Position numbers and translations under genes: made by a program. A stretch of DNA of 64,000 nt from Balaenoptera acutorostrata (taxonomy: Eukaryota > Chordata > Mammalia > Artiodactyla > Balaenopteridae), in contig NC_080067.1 of NCBI RefSeq assembly GCF_949987535.1, positions 9,176,001-9,240,000 on the forward strand, in the 5' to 3' direction. Each line of letters begins with the position of its first letter. Positions within the stretch are counted from its first letter, which is position 1. The notes beneath the pieces are model-generated. The model had not been told where the DNA came from, searched no databases, and worked only from the letters and a program-made list of their open reading frames with translations. Of this stretch, positions 34,771 to 45,023 are shown one piece after another.

Positions 34771-35564
34771 AGCATCAGTGGTAGTAGTAGCAGTAAGAGT
34801 GGTAGTCATTCCTAGATAGGTATTAACATCAAAATTGACAAAGTTGTACTTTAGCCATGCATTCTGGTTTTTAATTTTATTTGCTGATTGTATATTCTTA
34901 TTCATCTTTTTTAAAAAACTGATTATATGTTTAATTTAGCATCTTTTTCCAAGAAAGCAGGGCCTTAATACTTATCTGTCCTTGTGCCACAGGGTCTTGC
35001 CTGCTCTTGACATAGACTGACCCTGTCTGTGCCTGGTGACATTAGTACACCACTTGAAAATTAATTGCATATATTTTTTATATTCAGCTACATCTTCAGC
35101 ATGCTCTTAGCATTCAGACTTCATGTATCCTTGGTCTATGTTTGCATTATTTGTTCACCCCTGGAGAAGAAAGCCAAAGAAAGATTAATTCATAAAAAAT
35201 GAATGGTTGTTGAACCTCTTCAAAGCCTTGATTTACTGCATAATTACTAGACAACACTAGCAAACAGAGTATCTTTCTGCCTGTGAATTAAGTAAATTGA
35301 TTAATTCATTAATTACACATGATAACTCCATAGATAGCATAATTGTATCGCTGGTTAACAAAACACAGCAAAAGAATCAAACATGTTTTCAACATGGTCC
35401 AAAATTTAATTTACAATATTGGGCTCCTCTCTTAGAATCCTAATTAAAGATCTCAGGAAAGCCATATATAGTCCAAACACATTTCTGGAAGGAGAGTTGT
35501 ATTACTTACAAAGCATTGTCACAATTAGGAATAATCCTTTTTTCTTCCAGAATTTCATCCCAAC
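34771..35564. other. Unassigned sequence
   Basis: AT-rich; no feature recognised. Confidence 0.5.
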
Positions 35565-35712
35565 CAAGAATCACTCATTCATTCGTTTACAATTAACAGA
35601 ATATTACTGAGCAATATCTGTCTTTAAGGGACTTATGTAAGCTTTGGGGATACAGCAATGAACAAGTCAAACAAAGATCCCTGCCTTCATGGAGCATATA
35701 TTTGAAAGCTAT
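35565..35712 (-). mobile_element. L2-type fragment, antisense
   Basis: 'attcattcgtttacaattaacagaatattactgagc' and 'ttggggatacagcaatgaacaagtcaaacaaagatccctgccttcatggagc' match the commonly seen antisense L2 block. Confidence 0.6.
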
Positions 35713-35719
35713 TCTGTTC

Positions 35720-35799
35720 ATTATGGTAGGTAACCGCCAGCCACATGTGGCTACTGATGTGTAAATTTACATTGATTGAGTTTAAGAATTCAGTTTCTC
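35720..35799. mobile_element. Palindromic DNA-transposon remnant, left half
   Basis: Carries 'gccacatgtggctac' (35740-35754) and AT-rich interior text. The right half with 'gcacatgtggctc' resumes at 39609 after the L1, so the L1 landed inside an older palindromic element. Family name not settled. Confidence 0.5.
35786..35799 (+). repeat. Target-site duplication of twin-primed L1, left copy
   Basis: GAATTCAGTTTCTC, identical to 39595-39608. The preceding TTTAA fits the L1 endonuclease preference (TT|AAAA-like). Confidence 0.92.
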
Positions 35800-37708
35800 T
35801 TTAGGTAGGTTTATTCCTAGGTATTTTATTCTTTTTGTTGCAATTGTAAATGAGAGTGTTTCCTTAAATTCTCTTTCAGATTTTTCATCATTAGTGTATA
35901 GGAATGCAAGAGACTTCTGTGCATTAATTTTGTATCCTGCAACTTTACCAAATTCATTGATTAGCTCTAGTAGTTTTCTGATGGCATCTTTAGGATTCTC
36001 TATGTATAGTAAAATGTCATCTGCAAACAGTGACAGTTTAACGTCTTCTTTTCTGATTTGGATTCCTTTTATTTCTTTTTATTCTCTGATTGCTGTGGCT
36101 AAAACTTCCAAAACTATGCTGAATAATAGTGGTGAGAGTGGGCAACCTTGTCTTGTTCCTGATCTTAGTGGAAATGGTTTCAGTTTTTCATCATTGAGAA
36201 CGATACTGGCTGTGGGTTTGTCATATATGGCCTTTATTATGTAGAGGTAAGTTCCCTCTATGCCTACTTTCTGGAGCGTTTTTATCATAAATGGGTATTA
36301 AATTTTGTTGAAAGCTTTTTCTGCATCTATTGAGATGATCATATGGTTTTTCTCCTTCAGTTTGTTAATATGGCTTATCACATTGATTGGTTTGCATATA
36401 CTGAAGAATCCTTTCATTCCTGGGATAAGCCCCACTTGATCATGGTGTATGATCCCTTTAATGTGCTGTTGGATTCTGTTTGCTATTATTTTGTTGAGGA
36501 TTTTTGCATCTATGTTCATCAATGATATTGGCCTGTAGTTTTCCTTTTGTGACATCTTTGTCTGGTTTTGGTATCAGGGTGATGGTGGCCTCATAGAATG
36601 AGTTTGGGAGTGTTCCTCCCTCTGCTATATTTTGGAAGAGATTGAGAAGGATAGGTGTTAGCTCTTCTCTAAATGTTCAATACAATTCACCTGTGAAGCC
36701 ATCTGGTCCTGGACTTTTGTTTGTTGGAAGGATTTTAATCACAGTTTCAATTTCAGTGCTTGTGATTGGTCTGTTTATATTTTCTATTTCTTCCTGGTTC
36801 AGTCTCAGAAGGTGGTGCTTTTCTAAGAATTTGTCCATTTCTTCCAGGTTGTCCATTTTATTGGCATATAGTTGCTTGTAGCAATCTCTCATGATCCTTT
36901 GTATTTCTGCAGTGTCAATTGTTACTTCTCCTTTTTCATTTCTAATTCTATTGATATGAGTCTTCTCCCTTTTTTTCTTGATGAGTCTGGCTAATGGTTT
37001 ATCAATTTTGTTTATCTTCTCAAAGAACAAGCTTTTAGTTTTATTGATCTTTGCTGTTGTTTCCTTCATTTCTTTTTCATTTATTTCTGATCTGATCTTT
37101 ATAATTTCTTTCCTTCTGCTAACTTTGGGGTTATTTTTGTTCTTTCTTTAACTGTTTTGGGTGTAAGTTTAGGTTGTTTATTTGAGATGTTTCTTGTTTC
37201 TTGAGGTAGGATCGTATTACTATAAACTTCCCTCTTAGAACTACTTTTGCTGTATCCCATAGGTTTTGGGTCATCGTGTTTTCATTGTCATTTGTTTCTA
37301 GGTATTTTTTTGATTTCTTCTTTGCTTTCTTCAGTGATCTCTTAGTTATTTAGCAGTGTATTGTTTAACCTCCATGTGTTTGTATTTTTTACAGATTTTT
37401 TCCTGTAATTGATATCTAGTCTCAAAGTGTTGTCATCAGAAAAGATACTTGATACGATTTTAATTTTCTTAAATTTACCAAGGCTTGATTTGTGACCCAA
37501 GATATGATCTATCCTGGAGAATGTTCCATGAGCAGTTGAGAAGAAAGTGTATTCTGTTGTTTTTGGATGGAATGTCCTATAAATATCAATTAAGTCCATC
37601 TTGTTTAATGTATCATTTAAAGCTTGTGTTTCCTTATTTATTTTCATTTTGGACAATCTGTCCTTTGGTAAAAGTGGGGTGTTAAAGTCCCTTAGTAGGT
37701 TACTGTCA
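35796..37708 (-). mobile_element. L1, inverted 5' segment of a twin-primed insertion
   Basis: Read on the minus strand, ORF2 runs from the endonuclease C-terminal part (DFNTPL at about 37690, HGTFSRIDHILGHK by 37480) through the RT domain ([14 protein letters not shown] at 36677-36720, [15 protein letters not shown] at about 36120-36165, and the catalytic FADD at 36016-36027) to NLPKE at about 35796-35810. It meets the forward 3' segment head-to-tail at about 37708. Shared 14-bp duplication outside both segments shows one insertion. Confidence 0.95.
35880..37700 (-). pseudogene. L1 ORF2 endonuclease-RT part, broken
   Basis: The reading is spread over frames at 37342-37740, 36677-37069, 36298-36555 and 36079-36288, separated by stops and frame changes. 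RT motifs are still readable, including the FADD box, so the copy is not ancient, but it cannot make protein: the N-terminal endonuclease is missing and the C-terminal half lies in the opposite orientation. Confidence 0.93.
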
Positions 37709-39594
37709 ATACCTAGGAATAAACCTACCTGAGGAGACAAAAGACCTGTTTGCCAAAAACCATGACACTGATAAAAGAAATTAAAGATGATACAAACAGA
37801 TGGAGAGATATACCATGTCCTTGGATTGGAAGAATCGACATTGTGAAAATGACTATACCACCCAAAGCAATCTATAGATTCAATGCAATCCCTATCAAAC
37901 TACCACTGGCATTTTTCACAGAACTAGAACAAAAAATTTCACAATTTGTATGGAAACACAAAAGACCCCGAATAGCAAAACCAATCTTGAGAAAGAAAAA
38001 CGGACCTAGAGGAATCAGGCGCCCTGACTTCAGACTATACTACAAAGCTACAGTAATCAAGACAGTATGGTACTGGCAAAAAAACAGAAGTATACATCAA
38101 TGGAACAGGATAGAAAGCCCAGAGTTAAAGCCACACACATATGATCACCTTATCTTTGATAAAGGAGGCAAGAAGATACAATGGAGAAAAGACAGCCTCT
38201 TCAATAAGTGGTGCTGGGAAAACTGGACAGCTACGTGTAAAAGAATGAAATGAGAACACTCCCTAACACCATACACAAAAATAAACTCAAAATGGATTAA
38301 AGACCTAAATGTAAGGCCAGACACTATAAAACTCTTAGAGGAAAGCATAGGCAGAACACTCTATGACATAAATCACAGCAAGATCCTTTTTGACCCACCT
38401 CCTAGAGAAATGGAAATAAACACAAAAATAAACAAATGGGACCTAATGAAACTTAAAAGCTTTTGCACAGCAAAGGAAACCGTAAACAAGACGAAAAGAC
38501 AACCCTCAGAATGGGAAAAAATATTTGCAAACAAAGCAACTGACAAATAATTAATCTCCAAAATATACAAGCAGCTCATACAGCTCAATATCAAAAAAAC
38601 AAACAACCCAATCCAAAAATGGGCAGAAGACCTGAACAGACATTTCTCCAAGGAAGATCTACAGATTGCCAACAATCACATGAAAGGATGCTCAACATCA
38701 CTAATCATTAGAGAAATGCAAGTCAAAACTACAATGAGGTATCACGTCACACTGGTCAGAATGGACATCATCAAAAAATTCACAAACAATAAATGCTGGA
38801 GAGGGTGTGGAGAAAGGGGAACCCTCTGGCACTGTTGGTGGGAATGTAAATTGATACAGCCACTATGGAGAACAGTATGGAGGTTCCTTAAAAAATTAAA
38901 AATAGAACTACCATATGACCCAGCAATCCCACTACTGGGCATATACCCTGAGAAAACCATAATTCAGAAAGAGTTATGTACCACAATGTTCATTGCAGCA
39001 CTATTTACAATAGCCAGGACATGGAAGCAACTTAAGTGTCCATCGACAGATGAATGGATAAAGAAGATGTGGCACATAGATACAATGGAATATTACTCAC
39101 CATAAAATGAAACGAAATTGAGTTATTTGCAGCGAGGTGGATGGACCTAGACACTGTCATATAAAGTGAAGGAAATCAGAAAGAGAAAAACAAATACCTT
39201 ATGCTAACACATATATATGGAATCTAAAAAAAAAAAAAAAAAAAGGTTCTGAAGCACCTAGGGGCAGGACAGGAATAGAGGACTTGAGGACACGGGGAGG
39301 GGGAATGGTAAGCTGAGACGAACTGAGACGAAGTGAGAGAGTGGCATGGATATATATACACTACCAAATGTGAAATAGATAGCTAGTGGGAAGCAGCCGC
39401 ATAGCACAGGGAGATCAGCTCGGTGCTTTGTGCCCACCTAGAGGGGTGGGATAAGGCGGGTGGGAGGGAGATGCAAGAGGGAGGGGATATGGGGATATAT
39501 GTATACCTATAGCTGATTTACTTTGTTATACAGCAGAAACTAACACAACAATGTAAAGCAATTATACTCCAATAAAGATGTTAAAAAGAAAAAT
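37709..39594 (+). mobile_element. L1, forward 3' segment of a twin-primed insertion
   Basis: Begins 'aatacctaggaataaacctacc' ([17 protein letters not shown]), about 25 bases upstream in L1 coordinates of where the inverted segment ends, so a short piece is present twice. Continues through the ORF2 C-terminus, an internal A run (39228-39244), the 3' UTR, signal 'aataaagatgtt' and a short A-rich tail. Confidence 0.95.
37750..39105 (+). pseudogene. L1 ORF2 C-terminal half, broken
   Basis: Open from 37750 to 38253 ([31 protein letters not shown]...), stopped by TGA at 38251-38253 where the family has a leucine codon, further stops near 38550, then open 38680-39105 to a premature stop in the YTMEYYS region. 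Contains the cysteine-rich C-terminal words ([18 protein letters not shown]). Confidence 0.93.
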
Positions 39595-39608
39595 GAATTC
39601 AGTTTCTC
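39595..39608 (+). repeat. Target-site duplication of twin-primed L1, right copy
   Basis: GAATTCAGTTTCTC, identical to 35786-35799. Confidence 0.92.
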
Positions 39609-39690
39609 AGTCCCATTAATCAAATTTCAAGTGACTGACAAGCACATGTGGCTCGTTGTTAGTGTATGCAACAGCACAGAGGAACGTTTT
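39609..39690. mobile_element. Palindromic DNA-transposon remnant, right half
   Basis: 'agtcccattaatcaaatttcaagtgactgacaagcacatgtggctcg' continues the element of 35720-35799. Confidence 0.5.
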
Positions 39691-41060
39691 CAACGTTGGC
39701 AGAGAGTTCTCTCACAGCATGCTTTTCTAGAGGGTGGAGACAGAATGAACGATAACTATTAAATAAGGAAGACATGTTTAGACTGTGATTAAAAACTCTG
39801 AAGGAAATAAACAGGAAAGTGTGATAGAGACCATTTGGAGACTGGGATGGCCACTTTCTACGAGGCGATTGGGATAGACACCTCTGACGAGAGCGCATTT
39901 TAGTTAAAACTTAAAGGCTTCAACTCTGTGAAAAGCTGTCAAAGCAGAGGCACGCACACGTGCAAAGTCTCTGAGGCATGGAAGACCTAGATGCGCTTGA
40001 GGACAGGAAGAGGTGTGGCCGGAGGTCAGCCACGACAAAGAGTAGGGCCTTGTGCTCATTTCCACAGGAAAGCGCTAAAGAGATTGAAAGGAGATGACAC
40101 ATCTGATGAATGTTTCAAAAGACAGGCTTCTGTGTGAGGAACACAGTGGTTGGGGGCAACATTGGAGGGTGAGAGGCCTGTTCGAAAGTAAAATATTCAG
40201 GTAAATGGCGCTGGAATTGTGGCAATGCCTTTGGAAATTAGAATGGAATTGAAATATAATTTGGAGGAGAAATGACTGGAATGTGATGGGTTAGACGTTG
40301 AGAGTGAGGAACAAGGAAGAATCAAAGATGACTCCTGAATTTCTGCATTGGGCAGATGAAGGGGGGGATAGTACCATCCTCTTGAGACTGGGAAGATTAC
40401 CGAAGGGCAAGTTTGAGGTAAACTAATGCGATTTCTCATTTGGTTGTGTGAAGCTTAAAAGTTCAGTTAACATCTGAATCAGAATGTTGAACAATACTTG
40501 GATAGATAAATCTGGAGCCTGCAGAAAAATTAAGGTCAGATGTATCATTTTGAAATGATCATCAAATAGGTGGTATTTAAATCCACAAGACTGGATGAAA
40601 TCATCAATGATGAATGGAGATAGAGAGGAAATAAAGAGGGCTAAAGACCAACCCTGCAACATTCCAACGTTTAACAGCGGGGTAAAGGGGACAGAGAAGA
40701 AAGCCAGGGATGCAGGGGTAAGACCAGGAGGGTGTGAAGCATGGATGCCAACTGGGGAGCAGAGAAGATGCTGAGCAGTCGGGTGGGATGAAAGCAGGAA
40801 GGTTTTACTAAGGCATCTACAGGAGGCCTTTGGAGACCTGGCCAAGAGTAGCTTCGGCTGAATAGTGGGGGCGTAAGCCAGAATGGAATAGGTTGAAACA
40901 TGAATGAGAAGTGAAGACACGGAGCTAGTTGCATGCGGGATCTTTTCGGAACAGGGACAGAGCTGCAGTGGGTCTTGGTAACCAAAGAGGACCTCGCTTA
41001 GAATGGGAGAGAGTAGAGCTGGCTTGAGAAAGCAACCTAATAGGGGCACAAAGCCTAGAT
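39690..41060 (+). repeat. Old purine-rich dispersed repeat, long copy
   Basis: The longest copy of the unnamed family seen also at 5560-7370 and 23850-24050. Diagnostic phrases in order: 'gagaccatttggagactgggatggc', 'caaagtctctgaggcatgg', 'aatcaaagatgactcctgaatttc', 'ggtatttaaatccacaagactggatgaaatcatc', 'gaccaaccctgcaacattccaac', 'agtagcttcggctgaatagtgggggcgtaagccagaatgg'. The 208-codon minus frame at 40423-41049 is the complement of this purine-rich text (hence rich in S, P, L, F) and is not called a gene. Confidence 0.6.
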
Positions 41061-41192
41061 GGGAGGAGTTGTTTTTCTATTGTACGAGGAGCAAAGGCAG
41101 AAAATGTGGGTCCAGATGCAGATAGATCTGTAGATTAAGAGGCTGGCTTAGAAGGGGAAAGAGTCCCAGTAATATTGCTTGCGGTTTCTCAA

Positions 41193-41289
41193 CTTCACAA
41201 ATTACAGAAATTCTGAAGGCCACAGTTGTAAGATGCAACAGAGTCAATGAGTCTATTTTTCATCACCTTGGCTCTGAGAAGAAAACATT
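41193..41289 (+). repeat. Local duplicated segment, copy A
   Basis: 'gaaggccacagttgtaagatgcaa...ctctgagaagaaaacatt' matches 43801-43914 in the same orientation at about 85% by eye, strongest over 41213-41289. Confidence 0.8.
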
Positions 41290-41319
41290 TTCAAGTCCTC
41301 TGAAGTTAGCTGAATATTG

Positions 41320-41480
41320 CACAGGACAGGGCTTTGGGGTTAGCCCTGGTATGAAATCCTGACTCCATCCATTAGGAGTTTTTGTGACTCTGACCCAGTT
41401 ATTGAAATTCTCTGTCTCCACCTCTTTGTCTGTAAAATGGCAATTACCACATCCTTAACCCATTAAGGTTCTGGATAACG
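41320..41480 (+). mobile_element. MIR SINE
   Basis: 'gggctttggggttagccctggtatgaaatcctgactcc', 'tgtgactctgacccagttattgaaattctctgtctc', 'ctttgtctgtaaaatggcaat' in MIR order. Confidence 0.75.
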
Positions 41481-42199
41481 GATACACAGCATATATACGT
41501 ATGAAGTACTTTTGAAAAGACAAGGAAAGGAAACAGAAAAGCGGGAATCAGAGATCGCAATCAGAGGTTGAAGAACGAGAGGGGCACAGCATCCTGACTG
41601 TCAAGGAAGGATAGGCTTTCAAGACTGGGAAGTAGATTATAGACTCACACAATCCAGAAAGATGAAGAGGAGTCAAGCTGAGAGAAGGTGCTGGATTTGC
41701 TGATGCAAAGGTCACTGTTGACCTTCAGGATTACAGTTTCCATGAAATGGTAGGCACCCAAATCAGAACGTATGGGCTTTGGATGTAAGCAAACAGTGAG
41801 GAAACAAAGGCAGAAACTGTTTAGCACTTTTTAAAAAGCATTTCAGCAATGAAGTAAGGACAATAGGTACAGATAATACAAGAGCAGAGTTGGAAAAAGA
41901 GAAAGTCCTTTTGCAGTGTGAAGGCAATGGAGCTATGCTGTAGGCAGATGGGAAGGAATTATGCCAAAGGAGAAAAGGTACAAGGAGGAGTTAACATGCG
42001 AACAGGAGCAAAGTACCCCAAGGGCTACATGGAGATAGAACTTCAGAAGAACAGATAAACTTCTATTCTTAGAGACAGCTAAAGGGACCAGTTTTGGGGT
42101 GGTATGACCTCAAAGAAGAAAAGAAGGAGAGAGGTGAGTGCTAAATGCAAATCAGAGTTATTAGGAAATCTGAGAAATTAAGGAACAGAATGGGATGCA
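41481..42199. other. Unassigned purine-rich sequence
   Basis: Resembles in base composition the purine-rich repeat at 39690-41060 (for example 'agcagagttggaaaaagagaaag', 'gatgggaaggaattatgcc'), but I cannot prove continuity. Confidence 0.4.
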
Positions 42200-42388
42200 C
42201 AACAAGGTCCTACTGTAGAGCACAGGGAACTATATTCAATGTCCTGTGATAAACCATAATGGAAAAGACTATTTAAAAAGAATGTATATATATGTATAAC
42301 TGAGTCACTTTGCTGTACAGCAGAAATTAACACAACTTTGTACATCAACTCTACTTCAATTAAAAAAATATTAAAACTGAAAAAAAAA
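42200..42388 (+). mobile_element. 5'-truncated L1, 3' UTR only
   Basis: 'caacaaggtcctactgtagagcacagggaactatattcaat', AT tract 'gtatatatatg', 'cacaactttgtacatcaactctacttcaatt', A-rich tail. Target-site duplication not resolved. Confidence 0.88.
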
Positions 42389-43800
42389 TTCTAGTAATGG
42401 AGTACCAAGATCATCATCACATTACATGACTTCTGAAAGGCAACAGAATAAAACATTTTTGAAATATTTCTTTTATAGTAAGTTGATTTTCAAAATGTAG
42501 CTACCTATGTTTATCATCAACTAAACAGCAAACTCAGTAGAACATTAAAAAAAAAAAAAAAGAAATGGAACGTGCCGGTTTCACAGCATCAGACTTGACA
42601 GGCTGAGAAGTCTTCAAAATCAGGATTTTCTTGTCTGGAAGATGGATTTTCCCAACAGCTTGATGAGCATCTCCCTTCTTGACTTCCAAGAAACAGAAAT
42701 GGCAACCTATAGTTCTTTGGTTGTTCTTTTTCTGTAACCTGTTCTCAAACAGGACACAGTACACCAGATCCGGTCTCTTCCCTAGATTTCTATTGAGTAT
42801 TCTGATCCATTGTTCTGAGATGTCTCCTAGGTAACTGTGTCACTCTGACTGAGATTTTTTTAGGTACTCCCAAACTCTTGAATCACAAACTTGTAGATGT
42901 CACTGCAGTTAGCTGACCAAACCTACTGCGTGTGGAATGTATTTGTTTAATTCTTAGTGGAAAACCTTGGGGTGCTGCTTCTAGGAAGACCCCTCACAGG
43001 ATGCAGCTAAAAATTGACCAACTCTCAGATTGACGTCACAGGTTCTCATATTGGAATGAGCTGTCCATCAGAGCATCTTATCAGCCTCTCTCTACCACTC
43101 TCTGTCTCTCTCTTCATTATCTGCACCCCACAGAAGTCCTGAGCTGTACAATGGAAACAGTCAGAAGTTACCTCCATCACAACCTCCAAGCCCAAACACC
43201 ACTTCATTAATGAGCTGGCATTCCCCAAACTTTCAGGTTGTAAAAGCAGTCTATTTATAAAATATCTGGCTATGGTGTATAATAAACAATGCCAGAGTGA
43301 ACTAAAAACAGACTAATTTAATAAGCGATTTCCTTTCCCCTCCACTGTTGAAATTTACATAATCCACTGGCTCTAATATTTCGCATACTTTTAATGTTTC
43401 TCATTTGTTTACATTATAATTCTGTGCTTCAGACTTCTCCAGGCACCAAAATATCAATGGGCCTACAAAGGGTTTAAAAACAGCAAATATTTTGCTAGTG
43501 ATCATTACTAGAATGTGAAGGAAGTGAGCGGTAGATCTACTGTATTTTTCTTGCTAATTACAAACTTAATATTCTATTAAAATGTATGCGATGACAAAAA
43601 TCTCAACAAACTCTTTAAAGCCATTACGAGCAGGTAAAGTATCCTCCCAAAGGATTAATATTAGCATCATTAAAAGAGTTTTATCAAGTGCGCATTTATC
43701 TCCACCTTGGAAACAACACAACCCAAAGGAGACAAATGCCCTTGAGTGCTGTGGTAAGAAAACAAACAGCAGTTTTAGAGGCACATAAAGTCTTCTTGTG
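42389..43800. other. Unassigned sequence
   Basis: Contains a poly-A run (42546-42561). Frames up to 101 codons without known domains. No repeat recognised. Confidence 0.45.
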
Positions 43801-43914
43801 GCTTCACAACTAAAACAAAACCAAACAAGAAAATTCTTGAAGCCACAGTTATAAGATGCAATAGTGTCCATGAGTCTATTTTTTTCACCACCTTGGGTTC
43901 TGAGAAGAAAACAT
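43801..43914 (+). repeat. Local duplicated segment, copy B
   Basis: Counterpart of 41193-41289, about 2.6 kb downstream, same orientation; core match 43832-43914. Confidence 0.8.
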
Positions 43915-44289
43915 TGCGGGGTTATCTTGATAAGGAAAGAGCTCAGATATTAAAATACATTAACTTTACTTAATTGATTTAAACAGATCCAGAGCTTTCT
44001 AAAGGCACATGATGTTATTTCTGCACTAGTGGACAAAATAGATCTGTTTTAGATTGCAAAGCTCCATCTCTGTATCTCCTGTCTGGTAGGGAGAGAAAAA
44101 CCTCTCCATTTCTTAGTCTTTTAAAGAAACCAGAACCACACAGGAAACCATATACGTTTGTTTTTTTTTTTTTTTTTGCTCCAGCTAAATAATTTCTTTC
44201 TGTATCCTTTCCTCAAAATGTCTTTTGGTAACATCAATGCAGTGTTTTCCTGTGTCTCAGAACGCTCTTTTCACAGAAGAATGACAACA
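43915..44289. other. Unassigned; long T run at 44161-44177
   Basis: No feature recognised besides the homopolymer. Confidence 0.5.
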
Positions 44290-44520
44290 GATAACACTAA
44301 TTGAGTTTTTAGACTGTCCCAAGCACTGTGCTGCATTGCGTTACTTTGTTTAATCTTCAGATGAGGTAGATCTCATTATTTATTATTTCCATTTATACAG
44401 ATGAGGAAACTGAGGCCCCAAGAGGTTGGGTAGCTCACCCAGACAGCAAGCAGCTGAGATGGCTTATGAAGTCAGCAAGGGAGCTCTGGGGCCCTGGCTC
44501 TTGACCAAAATTGCATGATG
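44290..44520 (-). mobile_element. MIR SINE, antisense
   Basis: 'actgtcccaagcactgtgctgcattgcg' through 'ttatttccatttatacagatgaggaaactgaggccccaagaggttgggtagctcaccc', then 'agctctggggccctggctc'. Nearly full-length reverse-complement MIR. Confidence 0.85.
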
Positions 44521-44680
44521 TGGCCTCTCAAGGTGCAGGGGGGTGTGGGGGGGGGTAATTAAATCAAAGGTCAAGGTCAAAGTTTCTTCTATACGTCCTA
44601 AAAATAAAACCTTTACACCAATCTCCAACTGAAATGGTTTCTTTCATCAGTTTCTTCCTCTCTGTTATTCTCTTTGGTTT

Positions 44681-44694
44681 GCAGCACAATTTTT
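44681..44694 (+). repeat. Imperfect target-site duplication, left copy
   Basis: gcagcacaattttt, 12 of 14 identical to 45010-45023. Confidence 0.65.
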
Positions 44695-44952
44695 TAAGTT
44701 GAAGTATAGTTGATTTATAATATTTCAGGTGTACAGCAAAGTGATCTGGATATATATATTATATATGTGTATATATATTATGCATATACATGTATTTATG
44801 TATATATATACATGTATATGTATAATATATATATTCTTTTTCAGATTCTTTTCCTTTATAGGTTATCACAAGATATTGAATATAGTTCCCTGTGCTGTAC
44901 AGTAGGTCCTTGTTGTTTATCTATTTTATATATAGTAGTGTGTTCCTGTTAA
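44695..44952 (-). mobile_element. L1 3' UTR fragment (3' segment of a small twin-primed copy)
   Basis: Antisense L1 3' end: 'aagttgaagtatagttgattt', an expanded AT-palindrome tract at 44750-44830, 'attctttttcagattcttttcc', 'ccctgtgctgtacagtaggtcc', ending at 'agtgtgttcctgttaat'. Confidence 0.88.
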
Positions 44953-45009
44953 TACCAAAGGGGGAAGGGGTTGGGAGAAGGATAAATTCAGAATTTGGGA
45001 TTAACAGAC
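44953..45009 (+). mobile_element. L1 3' UTR fragment in opposite orientation (inverted 5' segment)
   Basis: 'accaaagggggaaggggttgggag...ggattaacagacgca' is the sense L1 text that lies immediately upstream of the part kept in 44695-44952. The two meet head to head and overlap by roughly ten bases (attaacag) in L1 coordinates, the layout expected from twin priming. Confidence 0.8.
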
Positions 45010-45023
45010 GCAGCATGATTTTT
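45010..45023 (+). repeat. Imperfect target-site duplication, right copy
   Basis: gcagcatgattttt; see 44681-44694. Confidence 0.65.

Noticed and set aside
40423..41049. 208-codon minus-strand open frame, the longest in the window
   Set aside because: It is the complement of a purine-rich dispersed repeat, rich in S/P/L/F, with no recognised domain, signal or conserved word.
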